Below are positions 35,801 through 49,051 of a stretch of DNA of 64,000 nucleotides, piece by piece. Source of the DNA: Grifola frondosa (Eukaryota; Basidiomycota; Agaricomycetes; Polyporales; Grifolaceae); NCBI GenBank assembly GCA_001683735.1, contig LUGG01000041.1, forward strand, positions 186,001-250,000. The letters run 5' to 3'. A program made the translations under genes and the position numbers. The stretch's first letter is position 1, and each line of letters starts with the position of its first letter. The notes beneath the pieces are model-generated. The model was not told where the DNA came from. It ran no database searches and saw nothing but the letters and a program-made list of their open reading frames with translations.

Positions 35801-37911
35801 CTTGATCCCAGGTCAATCTGAAAGATAAATGAGTACCACACTAATATACAATAATGCACATGCATGCTCATACCCAGCAAAGAAATCATTCTTGTCCTCT
35901 GTAACAAGCTCTGTAGGTTCATCATCACTGGGTCTCCATTGCCGTAGGTTGCATCTCTTGAAGATGCATGCAAGCGGTAAGTCATCGCATTCATTCAGCC
36001 AATACAATGCCTTTGGGTGAGCTGTCTCTTGAAGAAGCATCTGCGAGCCATGTTGCAGCCACTGACCATGGAAGAACTTCTTCCAGATTTTCTCTGTTCC
36101 AGACTGGGATTTAACAGAGACCTCCTTTTCAAACATGTAGCAGATCTTGCAAAACCTAAAAAAAGGTTCAGTCAGAAATTGAAGTGCCTATTACAGCAAA
36201 CACACCATTTCGTATTTGCAAGTGAGTTGGAGATGCATTGTGCTTGCTGTGTCGCAGCGTTACGCTCGCGCACGTCGTTGGAGTCATTCCCCTTTTCAAC
36301 AATCACTGCATCACCGACCTGGCAATTATATACGTCAAAATCTATATATCACCGATTCTTACACTACCACGCACCGAATAACGCACTCCATCAACGAGGA
36401 CTGAGCCATAATGATGGGGGCAATAAGGGAGCTCGAGTCCCACTCCAACAGTAATGGGTCGGTCTTGTGAGCGGGTTCATCAACACGAACAGATTCCAGC
36501 TCTTCAAGCTTCTTGAGCCTCCGACGATGGCGATCGTCCAACTACACGGAGTGTCTGTACAAACAGTTTCTGCGCAATTCGACCAACAGCGGGAGTGACG
36601 ACGGTCTTGTTCTGATGCTGCAAGACTACCTTCTCTACGTCTTGCGTGACCTTTGTCTTAAAAGGTTTAGACTTCTTTGCCTTAGGCCTTGTGAGCGTAT
36701 CACCTCGGATGGAGCGGATCAATGGGACACGAGGCAGCAGACGTCGAAGCTTTGGGCTGTCGTCATATAGCTCATCAAGTGCCGCTATAATGTAAGAACG
36801 CTTTGGAAATGATTATAAGTGAGACGAAAATCCACCGTATAATGTAACACGCACAGTTTCATCAGAGTTTAAGTCGTCTTCCGTCAGTTCTCGGCCAATG
36901 AATTGGATTGCCGCATCTACAATATCTGATGATGCATCCGTCACCTTCAACGATTCTACAAACTCCTCATACGTCACATCCGAATTGTCCAAGCTAGCGA
37001 TGACGATTAGGTGGACAAGACGATGCTTTATCCAGAAGCCGGTGAAGAGGGACAAGTATGATTCAGCAGGCGTGTCGACTATGTACCATGCGAACTTCGT
37101 CCTGAGATAGATTTTACTATGTGACAACAGACGTATATCAGTCCTGATGCGTGACCCCCGTGCGAAGGAAAAGAACACTAACGGATCCAAAATGAGCTGC
37201 CCCCATGAATTGGAGACATAGTGGATATTGAGGTCGACAATGTTGGTAAGCCGAATGCGCTGCTCCTCAGCTGTCAAATCGTCCACACCAACGCTCGACT
37301 CGTCATCGCCTTCATCATCATCGGATTCGTCTGTCCATGCCTTGACAATGCCAGAAGCGCCATAGCCAAGCTGCTGCTCAGCTTCGAACTGAACAGAAAG
37401 AAGACGCTCGAACGGAACGAGTCGCAGACTGTCAGACTCATAGACACTGAAGTCCGTAAGTAAACGAATAGGGACATCGTCGTCAGGATCGTCTGGGCAC
37501 GTCTCGCCAATGACTTGAAAGTCGCTGTCCTCTTTTATTTCGTCCTCGGCGAACTCATAGTGGATGACTATTATGCGGACATTATTTCGACTGGTTGCCT
37601 GCAAAGAAGAAGCCGCTCACCAGGAGCCTCCTTCACGTGTATATGAGGTAGCATGGGAACTTCGACCCAAACCGTTGCGGTAGGTATGCGTGCGCTCCCG
37701 GACGGAGCGTTTAGTTTTGAACCGTTAGGCTGGGGTGATCCGTCACGAGTCGCGCGTTTCATGGGTTCAGCAGAGAGCTTGGGACCAGTCTCCCCATCCA
37801 CGTTGACTTCTAAAGACACAGAAGTAGCATCCTGCTTTCTTTTCTTGTGTGGTGGAGTAGAATTCTGACTTAGGGGAAGTCGCCGCGCCTGTAGGCTTTG
37901 GAAGTCGACAT
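32801..37911 (-). CDS. DNMT1-type DNA (cytosine-5) methyltransferase, RFTS-BAH-BAH-MTase
   Basis: Maintenance-type 5-methylcytosine writer. N-terminal to C-terminal: a basic stretch (PPHKKRK); an RFTS region with [20 protein letters not shown]; an acidic [13 protein letters not shown] loop; first BAH (about 35.9-36.4 kb); second BAH ([14 protein letters not shown], about 35.6 kb); catalytic domain with motif [16 protein letters not shown] split by an intron near 35090, motif [10 protein letters not shown] (catalytic Cys, near 34590), motif VI LLENVTG (near 34370), motif [20 protein letters not shown] (near 34120) and motif [16 protein letters not shown] (near 32950). All key residues are present. 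The 5-prime end is unsure: from the ATG at 37911 one extra base in a C4 run (or an upstream exon) is needed to enter the PPHKKRK frame. A CpG-poor tract covers the middle. Confidence 0.9.
34501..36240. other. CpG-depleted tract inside the DNMT1 gene
   Basis: By hand count this 1.74 kb has about 17 CG dinucleotides (about 1 per 100 bp), rich instead in TG and CA, while 33841-34500 has about 23 in 660 bp and 36241-36300 has 7 in 60 bp. The edges are abrupt and fall within exons and introns of one gene; coding capacity through the tract is intact. It also looks more AT-rich than its surroundings. Confidence 0.75.
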
Positions 37912-38405
37912 ATGAGAAAGGCAGAATATTAGATTAACACGTCAGTGTGACGGCCGCGAGAGCGAGAATCCGAATAGTCAATATATTTTGATAGTGCGAG
38001 AGTGTCGACGAAGGCTGCGCGAGACTAGGGAAGTGCTTCGGAAGAAATGGCGGTACTGCCGTTGATTCGACAACGCGATACAAATAAGCGCGCGCGGCCA
38101 CTATTTTGTTGAGATGTAGCATGTGTTGCAGAGAAAAAAGTTGGCGGGTTTCATACTAATTCAGAATCAAGAGTGAATTCACTTTGTTTTTTCATGTCCT
38201 GTGCCTCCTCGCGAAGTCTCTCCCAAACCATATTAGATACAGAATGTCCACAGCGGGACTTTTGGCTTCTTCCTCGAATCCAAAGAACGGCAAAGATACA
38301 TGTATACGAAATTGCGTTTGATCGTTTGTGTATCTAAAAGGGGCGACTGCCTTCCACCGAAAGTATCACGAAAGTGTGAAATGGTGTGCATTAAGGACGC
38401 TTAGG
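37912..38405. other. Intergenic region between DNMT1 and ILV2
   Basis: This 494-bp stretch lies upstream of DNMT1 and downstream of ILV2. A 62-codon open stretch on the minus strand (37934-38122) has no recognisable similarity and could at most be a 5-prime leader exon of DNMT1. No RNA gene or repeat was recognised. Confidence 0.4.
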
Positions 38406-40708
38406 TCACTTTTTGTTGTGAGAGGCAGCGTACGCTGCCCGGAAAGAAGGATGGAGCAGCTGCTCGTGAAGAGCCTTGCCAGCGGGGACCTAACAAGAAC
38501 AGGATCAGCGGCTGCGCAGAGATGCTACACGCACACTGTTACTCACCATAGGGAATACGTGCTCGTTCGTCTCGACCATACACTCCATGAGCACCGGTTT
38601 CGAGTCGTCGTACTCGAGGAACTCCTTCATTTTCGCGGGGAGATCCGCAGCGGACGTGCAGCGGATGGCGTGCACGCGCATCGCGCGCGCGAGGGCAACG
38701 AAATCAGGATTGACCATGCGCGTGTGTGCATAGCGGGCATCATAGAACAGATCTGCATCAATGATCGAGGTCAATCAACGTTCGACGCGATCGAGAGAAT
38801 GAAGAACAAACCCTGCCACTGGAGAACCATTCCCTGGAACTCGTTGTTGAGAACGAGGACCTTCACGCCAATGCCGTACTGCGAGGCTGTAGCAAGCTCC
38901 ATAGCCGTCATGCTAAACGACGCATCGCCGTCGATGTCGATACGGTCTTGTGAGGCGCGCCGACTTTTGCACCGATAGCGGAAGGAAGACCAAAGCCCAT
39001 CGTCTACAAAGTAGGTCAGGTCATGTCAGATACAACCACGAACACCAGCACTGAACTCACCCCAAGGCCTCCCGATGTGATCATTGAGCGAGGATGCCTC
39101 CATCGGTAATGTTGCGCCGCCCACATTTGATGTTGGCCGACACCAGTAGTCACGATCACGTCCTCCTTCCGAGGCGCAGTCTGGCGGTCCAACTCCTCAA
39201 TCACCTCCTGCGGCTTCATCAATCGACCTTCCTTGCTCTTCTCATACGTGAACGGGAACTCCGCCTTCCATTTCCGAATGTCCTCGAACCACTGCTTCCG
39301 GGGAGAAGACCGGATGAGTGGTACCAACGCAGCCATGTTAGCCACTACATCGCCAAGGATGGGGATCGACGCGTCGACAACCTTGTTGATATTCTTCGGC
39401 TGGATTTCGAAGTGGATGATTCCGCCTCGTCCCTGCTGCGCTGCTGCCCGCGCGGCCGGCGCGAACGTGTCCACCTTGCCCGTCACCCGGTCATCGAACC
39501 GTGCACCGAGAGCGATGATCACGTCCGCTTGCTGCATCGCCAAATTCGCGTATGCAGCTCCGTGCATGCCAAGCATGTGCAGACTCTTCTCGTCCAGCTC
39601 GTCGAACGATCCGAGGCCTTGCAGCGTCGTCGTCACGGGGATGTTACCATCCTGTGAGAGCTGCTTCAGAAGCTGCGGTCCAAGAGGAGACGACAGGACG
39701 CCATGTCCGGCGTAGATGATCGGTCTTTGAGCTTGGTTGATGAGGTCCGCCGCCTGCTTGATCAGGAAGGTATCGATCGACTGCTCGGCGGGCTGGAGAG
39801 GATTCGATGGGAGTCCGAGAGGCGTGCCAGGCGTCGTGGCCTTGTATGGCAGAGGCGTCCGGAGGATACCCGCAGTAATGTCCTTTGGTAGGTCGACGAG
39901 GACAGGTCCTGGACGACCGGACGTCGCGATCTTGAATGCTTCGTTGATTCGCCGGGGAAGCTCAGCGATGTCCTTCACCATGACATTCCACTTAGTACAT
40001 GCTCTCGAGATGCCGACGACGTCTGCCTCCTGGAATGCATCAGATCCGATGGCGGATGTCGCCACCTGACCGGTAAACACGACGAGAGGAACACCGTCGC
40101 TGAGCGCGTCCTGCATCGGCGTGATGATATTTGTCGCACCAGGACCGGAGGTAACGATCACGACGCCGGGCTTGCCTGTCACGCGGGCATATCCCTCCGC
40201 CATGTGTCCTGCGCCTTGTTCATGCCGGGGAAGGACAAAGTCGAACTGGGGCGAGTTGTAGATGGCGTCGAAGACGGGGAGGATGGCGCCGCCTGGGTAT
40301 CCGAAGATATGCTTGACGCCATGTCTTACCATCATCTCGTGGAATATCTGTCCTCCAGACATTCCTATGAATGAGTGGTCGAGAGGTCCTTCTGGGATGT
40401 GTCCGAGCATGGGAGGGGTAGCGGGACATTGTTCTTCGTAGGTAGCTGCTGGAAGCCGGGAGCTGGTTGTCTGTTCACGTTCGAAATATTAGCATTTCGG
40501 TGGAGTCGTAGGGGAAGGATACATACACAGATGAGGTTGCGGTCGCTTCACGCGCGGTTGAACGACTGATAGTTCTTGCATGTTGCCTGACCCTTGATTT
40601 CGCTTCAAGCATGGACGCGCTCGCAACGCTCGAGCGAGGACGAACAAGAGTGATGGCAGGGCTTTTGGAAGCGGCCTGAACACGAATTTTTGGAGTGGGG
40701 AGCGGCAT
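38406..40708 (-). CDS. ILV2: Acetolactate synthase, catalytic subunit (mitochondrial)
   Basis: First common step of valine, isoleucine and leucine synthesis; ThDP- and FAD-dependent condensation of pyruvate. Basic Ser/Arg-rich presequence (MPLPTPKIRVQAASK), one intron, then SGGQIFHEMMVRHGV, YPGGAILPVFDAIYN, the catalytic Glu in RHEQGAGHMAEGYAR, SGPGATNIITPMQDA, the FAD region (GARFDDRVTGKVDTF), and the ThDP-binding end MGFGLPSAIGAKVGAP, IDIDGDASFSMTAMELA, VLNNEFQGMV. The last exon runs VPAGKALHEQLLHPS to the stop at 38406. One break: between PHKTV and IDIDGDASF a base is missing (38941/38942), which taken literally would delete the ThDP-binding motif. Its tRNA neighbour is 311 bp upstream. 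Confidence 0.95.
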
Positions 40709-41019
40709 TTTGGAGGGTCGACGACGACGACGTTAATGGTGAAGAGGACGGGCAGAAAAGCAGTACTTGGTCTTCGAGTCAATTTCGAGTCATGTCAGCT
40801 GATCAAACGGTAACAGATTTTGTTATGTTAACCCACGTTTATCAAATTACCCGGTTAACTAATGTTAATTCTGCCGTGTGTTGTTGTGTCACCTTTTGGA
40901 ACAAAAGTAACCGGTGGAGCACATCCCGAAATCAAATGCTTGCAATAACATGTAGTGAATCTAGTGATGTAAACCTGGTGAACTAACAAACGGATGCGTA
41001 AAGAAAACACAAAACTATT
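40709..41019. promoter_or_regulatory. ILV2 upstream region
   Basis: AT-rich 311 bp between the ILV2 start and the 3-prime end of tRNA-Ala. Two GTTAAC palindromes (40827-40832 and 40854-40859) stand out. On the minus strand the tRNA is followed by T-runs (TTTTGTGTTTTC) suitable as a Pol III terminator. No Gcn4-type TGACTC site was recognised. Confidence 0.4.
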
Positions 41020-41102
41020 GGACGCACTGGGAATTGAACCCAGCACCCCCCGCAAACATTGAAATGCTAAGCGGATGTGATAACCAACTACACCATGCGC
41101 CC
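41020..41102 (-). tRNA. tRNA-Ala(AGC) with 10-nt intron
   Basis: Reads GGGCGCA as the 5-prime acceptor strand and TGCGTCC as the 3-prime strand, including the G3-U70 pair that marks alanine tRNAs. D-arm GTGTAGTTGGTTATCAC, anticodon stem TCCGC/GCGGG, loop TTAGCAT with anticodon AGC (complement at 41066-41068), T-arm CTGGG-TTCAATT-CCCAG, which also contains the B box. A 10-nt intron (41055-41064) sits one base 3-prime of the anticodon, the canonical place; the mature length is 73 nt. No frame or pairing defects seen, so this is likely functional. Confidence 0.96.
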
Positions 41103-41207
41103 TTGTCGTTTGTATTTTTTCTATATTATATTAGGTTTATACTATATTTACAAGAAATAGTTTAACGACTCGTATACGCACATGTGGAAACCTATACTGC
41201 ATGAAAG

Positions 41208-42910
41208 CTATGGATTTCGACACTTCGTATCCGAATCTGTGGAACTATCCATGATCGCTTGAATCATTGCCGAACCGACCTTCGTCGCATCCTCGAACCG
41301 AGACTCAAAGAACGCCGCCGTGTGCATGAATCGCTCCTTGTACAGCTCAAAGCTCCCAAATGAGATGCACTGGCTCCAGCCTCGCGCGCCAATCACGAAC
41401 TCGAGGTCGTCCGACCTGTGCGAAGTGTCATACAACGCGGCATGTATCGCGGAATCCAGGCGTTCTTGCGAGCGGAACAGATATTCGGCAACGCCAATCC
41501 ACATCCGGAAGATCGGCGTTGCTGCAAGGTCGAGATGCACGAACGGCTTGATTCCGAGACGTGCCCAGCAGTCGACCATGGCCAGAAGAGAGAGGTGCGA
41601 GTTCGCTGGCGCGGCGCGATCGCCCAGCGGCGACGACGCGTCTGCGGAGGGCTTCTTCCCGAGGCTAAATCGGTCCAGGATGTCTTCGGAGAGGAGGATG
41701 GGAGCGCGATTTTGTGCGCCGTCGCTCTGGCCCGGAGTGCCAAAAACGATATCGCGTGCCTCGTATATCCGCTGACGGAGGCCGGCAGCATCCCCGGTGA
41801 GCATGAGCTTAAAAATCTCCGTAGTGCTCCGGGAAAATTGGTCGATCTGGACCGCGCGGATGGATTCATGATGGCGAGGCCGGCGTAGACGTGCCACTTG
41901 TTCGAGTATATCCGGAGCATGATGTTCACCTTGACGGTTTCGATGCCCCCGACATAGTAACCGTGCTCCCAGGGATAGGAAAGCGAGCTTGCCCAAGCCG
42001 TACCCATGCTGCGAGATCGTCAGTAGTCTTCTCTACCAGTAGATGAGATCTCTTACGTCAGGAATGCTGCATGGGTGACCGCTTGTGTGTTGGCGGTCAC
42101 GACATCATGATCCTCGTAAGATAGGTATACATAGCGTGATTGCAGCGGCCTCAATATATTTTCGACCAATGTAAGAGCTTCGTTCGTCGCCCGATGTTTG
42201 ATCAGCACCTGAGGTGCATTTCAGTAGCATACATGAGAACATTTCCTTTGGAGAGTTACCAGTGGTTGACCTAGTGGCGACACAGACGGTCCGTGGAGTG
42301 AATGACAGGACACAATGTGGACATCTTCGGGTAGATACTTTTCGAAGGCCGCTTTTTCTGGTGCCTTGACAGACGTTTGCCCTGCGACGATGGCACCGAC
42401 TTTTGTAGCTGAAATTGTTTATCAGACAGGATGAGCGGGAAACGGGAGCAAATTACATGGTCCGTATTCCTCCACAACTCTGTCAATGTACTCGGCCTCG
42501 ACGGAGTACATGGTGAAATCTGATATGCGCGACACGAGGTGTCCATCGCGAAGCACGATGATCCCTGGGCAATCTGCACGATTGCGTCAAACACACAGAA
42601 CGCACAGAGTACGCGCCGATATCGCTCACTGTGGTACTTCTCCTTCAACGAATCATATTTGCTTGCTTGATCGCAAACGTAAATCCTAACACGTCCAAAA
42701 TGACTCAGGAAATTCAGAGAGCATGCAGAGCACGACCTACTTTTTCCAGCCTGCATCCGCGAGATATTTTGCGTACATAGTTCCCATTGCTCCCATCCCG
42801 ATCAGCCCAATAGCAGGGTGCTCGTCGGGCGGGGAGTTCGGTGTGACATCTGGTCGAACTCCTGTCGTAGAAGAGCTGGACGAAGTTAGAGCTATGCCTG
42901 TAGTCGCCAT
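41208..42910 (-). CDS. TYR1: Prephenate dehydrogenase (NADP+)
   Basis: Tyrosine branch of aromatic amino-acid synthesis: oxidative decarboxylation of prephenate to 4-hydroxyphenylpyruvate. N-terminal Rossmann motif IGLIGMGAMGTMYAKYL, then VEYIDRVVEE-type and GAIVAGQTSVKAPEKAAFEKY blocks, VHIVSCHSLHGPSVSPLGQ with substrate-contact residues, VTANTQAVTHAAFL, WEHGYYVGGIETVKVNIM, YSNKWHVYAGLAIMNP. The first ATG in frame is 42910. One break: MNPSAR and VQIDQFSRSTTEIFKLML are one base out of phase (CC at 41852-41853 on the + strand, three expected). Otherwise about 450-470 residues, matching yeast Tyr1. Divergent from MCM7, 157 bp away. Confidence 0.92.
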
Positions 42911-43067
42911 CAGGGTTGCGCGGCTAAGAATCAATATTGACTTTCAACTGAGTCCGTGATTACCGGCGCTGGCGCGCCTCTACTTACGACGCGTCGCGTA
43001 ACGGGGGTGTGACGATCACGCTTTCTCTCCTCCCTTGTCCACCACCCCCCATCGACGCGTTATTACA

Positions 43068-45839
<2,772 letters not shown>

Positions 45840-46035
45840 GCACTTTCGACAGGCTGTGTTGTGGTCCCTTTTGTTTATCGAGTATCTTCACTTTGCTAGC
45901 TGTACCATCTGTAACGCATAAATACCATCCGCCTAAGATTTTATACACACAACTTGGAATAAAGTAACGAAGGACTGCCGGCGGCACTATCGCGTCTCAG
46001 AAGCATGCTCCCAGCTGCTCCCGCTCCCGCTAGGA

Positions 46036-48818
46036 CTATCTGTACTTCTTCTCCACGTCATTCTGATACTTCTCTGGATCATCTCTATAACGCGACCCCG
46101 GGGGACTATTAGCTGTGGAAGGCTCGTCATCGTCCAAGAATCCCGAATGAAAGCCATCCTCTACCACTGGCGTACGACCCTGCGGTCGGAGCGTCGTGGA
46201 TTCATCCGCGTCTTCATCATCTGATACCTCCCCAAATGCGTCGTAAAGCTCCTTCGTCCGCTGGCCACCACGTGAGCCCACACGGATGGAGCTCATTGCG
46301 ACATCATCGCCAGCAGGGAGGCTGGCATAGTGCGCCCGCTTGCGTGCCACCGCACACCGCCAGAAGAAAATGCCTGCGCCTACACCGAACAGCACGACAG
46401 CTCCTAGAGCGACAAAGAACCACATTTGGTTCGTCACGAGATTTGACAGGTCAGCGAACCAGCCCTCGTCTGGCGTCGGTGTCGCCGTTGCGCTCGCAGC
46501 TGGTGCAGATTGGTCGGTACGGAAATGTCTTCTGCAGGCTCTGTAGGCTGTGTTACAGTGACGCTGCTGGGTGAGGGCTTATCTGTCTCGTCCGCTACCT
46601 CGGTGGGATCTGCTGTGGGTGCAGTTATCGTGGAGGTCGTATCGTCGTCCGACTCGTCACTGCTCTCCGGTGTGAGAGGTAGCGTAGGATCAGAGAGCGG
46701 CACAACGTATGGTTTAATCTCTTTGCTAGTGTCCTTAACGGACCCCCATATAGACATTGTCCAACCGAGGAAAGTTCCCGATTCGCTCTCCTTGCTCTGG
46801 TCTGATACTCGAAGGGTCCAGTCTCCAACAGGATTTTCGTCCCTGTGATGATCGTTAAACAGAAGAAACTGTGCTGGATGATTCATCGTACCAATGCTTC
46901 ACTGTCATGAAAGTCCAGCCAGGATACCCGCTATTCGCGTTATCCCCAGCGCGGCGAGCAGCCAGCATGCTCGTGATACCGTTCGGGCTTACTAGTTCCA
47001 CCTCAACATCACCTCGCCGCGAATGCGTGATCCATACCGTGACAGTAATGTGCTCTAAGCCCTCGAAATTGTATTCGTCCAGCATTTCTTGCGTAATCGC
47101 CATTGTGCTCGCCACACCTCCGGGAACGATAGGCTCACCGCCGCTCGTGCGCTCAAAAGCGTCCATCGTGCCATTCGCAACTTGCACCGCCGGAAGGTCG
47201 ATCCATGTCTGGGGCTTTGCGAGTTGCCACACCTGCGCAGCCTTGATGAACTCGTACCCGTTGAGACTTCCATAGCCGTACTTGTAACTGAATGGCCGCC
47301 CCGAAGCTGTCATTTCCCATTCAGAGTCATCCGGATTGACTTTCTGCGCAGTGCGGACACAGAGATGCTGAATATCGCGCCAGCTCAGATCGGGACTATA
47401 ATGTAGTCGTTGGTAGAAATCAGAGTATGAAGAGCAGAGGACATACCGTGCTTCCAATGCGAGCGCAAAAACGCCGGCGGCATTGGGTGCTGCAGCAGAC
47501 GTGCCGCCGTGCGAGTAAGAGCACTTATTCTTGCCTCGGTCCGTGGTAGTCTGCATAAGAATATAAATATCTCCACTTCACAGAACGGACATAAACGAAC
47601 TATGTGGTTTCCACTGCCCGAGGAATATGACACAATCATGTTCGCGGCACAGGCTTCCGAATAATCTGGGTGAATCCCTTTGTAGTCGACAGCCGCGACG
47701 GTGACAGAGAATATACTGTTCGTATATCCGTCAAAATTGCACTGGTCTCCGCTTCTTCCTCCATTGCCGCTCGCGAACACAAACACCGACCCTTTGCCCC
47801 CACGACCATTTTGAACGCCGTTCACCATCGCCTTCTTGATAAGGTATCCGGGGCCCTCCATCGATCTCCCATCATCAGGAGGTCCCCAGCTGCAAGAATA
47901 AATAGAGGTGTTCTGGTAGTCGTAATTCAGCGCCGCAGCCTCGTCGATGTCAGAAATAGGCCCGGACAAAATGCGAACGCCAGCGACCAGTGAGTCATAA
48001 GCAAGGCCAACACCACACACGTCGTTCTTCACCGCCGCAATCTGTCCAGCACAACGAGTACCATGATGATCGTCGAATAGAACTGGGGTAGGAAGATCCG
48101 TATGGTCATTGAAGTCGTAAGAGCCCGCGGCATACTAAAGAGTCTGTCAGTTAAGTAGCAAGCACTCCGAAAGCTAACGTACAAAGTTGGCGGCAAGATC
48201 ATCGCTGGTGTAATCGAGACCGTCGTCCACTAATGCGGTGATCACCCCCTTGCCTGTGATGCCCATATCCCATACCGGTGTAACGTTCATCATATGATGC
48301 GGAAAGTCGTCGTTGACAATGTGCCATTGCTTCGGGAACTCGGGATCATGAATGCCCAGCCGAATTGCTACCTCCTGGGAGGACTCGACTTCTTCATCTG
48401 GGTTACCAGGAAGTATCGGAGGGGGTGCGCGCTTCACACGCTGGCGCAATGTTTGTGGTGATAGATACTTCACAGACGACGCTATCTGTGAACTCCGCCG
48501 TGAATGCTCTGACCTAGACCAGCGGCTTCTGTCCCTCGCCTGCGCTCGCAAACTCTCCCAACTTCGTACGACTGGATCCCGCTCATGCCTCCCAGGGTGC
48601 TTCGGTGCACGTACTAACCAGTGGCTGGGAAGCTCTCCTGCCTGTTCGACGACTTCGACGCCCAAAGTTCGTGCGCATTCGGCCAGCGAAGCACCTGCCA
48701 GAGGGTCATGTTCAAGGACGTAGTAATCGTGCGTGTTATAGTGTCGTTTCACAGGTTGTGATGCAAAAACAGTCTCGCGTAGAAGGAATGCAAGAAGAAA
48801 CGACAGCGAGAGACGCAT
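46036..48818 (-). CDS. KEX2: Kexin-type subtilase (prohormone-processing serine protease)
   Basis: Late-Golgi Ca-dependent protease cutting after dibasic sites. Signal peptide MRLSLSFLLAFLLRETVFA, prodomain ending at the likely autocleavage site RQRVKR, then catalytic Asp in VITALVDDGLDY, His in DDHHGTRCAG, the DNYDYQN/SCSWGPPDDG substrate-site region, FASGNGGRSGDQCNFDG with the oxyanion Asn, and Ser in SHGGTSAAAPNAAG. A P domain (HITVTVWITHSRRGDVEVEL to GDWTLRVSD) follows, then a Ser/Thr-rich stalk, one transmembrane segment (WFFVALGAVVLFGVGAGIFF) and an acidic cytosolic tail. The intron interrupting KHW-DENPVGDW is sound. One break in the stalk: a base is missing at GG 46516-46517, separating EDISVP from DQSAPAASATATP. 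Confidence 0.95.
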
Positions 48819-49051
48819 AACGAGCCAGACGAAGAGCTCGTTGATGTGTTTTAGTAGGAACGTTCTGGCGGCGTTCGGTCACTGTATGTACTTGTGAAGT
48901 GATGTGAAGTGATAAGTCTTCCTCATTAGGAAATCATTTCACTATACTTAGTCAGTGTGGCAGTGGCATCAAGTTTCAGCGGCGAGGGAAGAATTATTTA
49001 TTAATTTATACAGTGATATAAGTGCTGCGAAAGCATCAATTTGCTGTTCAG

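Noticed and set aside
34501..36240. RIP-type mutation or a decayed mobile element in the CpG-poor tract
   Set aside because: The methyltransferase exons remain open with all motifs, the tract is single copy within the window, and no terminal repeats or transposase are visible.
39094..39657. Open stretch antisense to ILV2
   Set aside because: Shadow of a highly conserved coding exon in GC-rich DNA; no start context or similarity.
48819..49051. Possible small gene between KEX2 and POT1
   Set aside because: AT-rich, no open frame of note, no RNA signature; best read as UTR and promoter.
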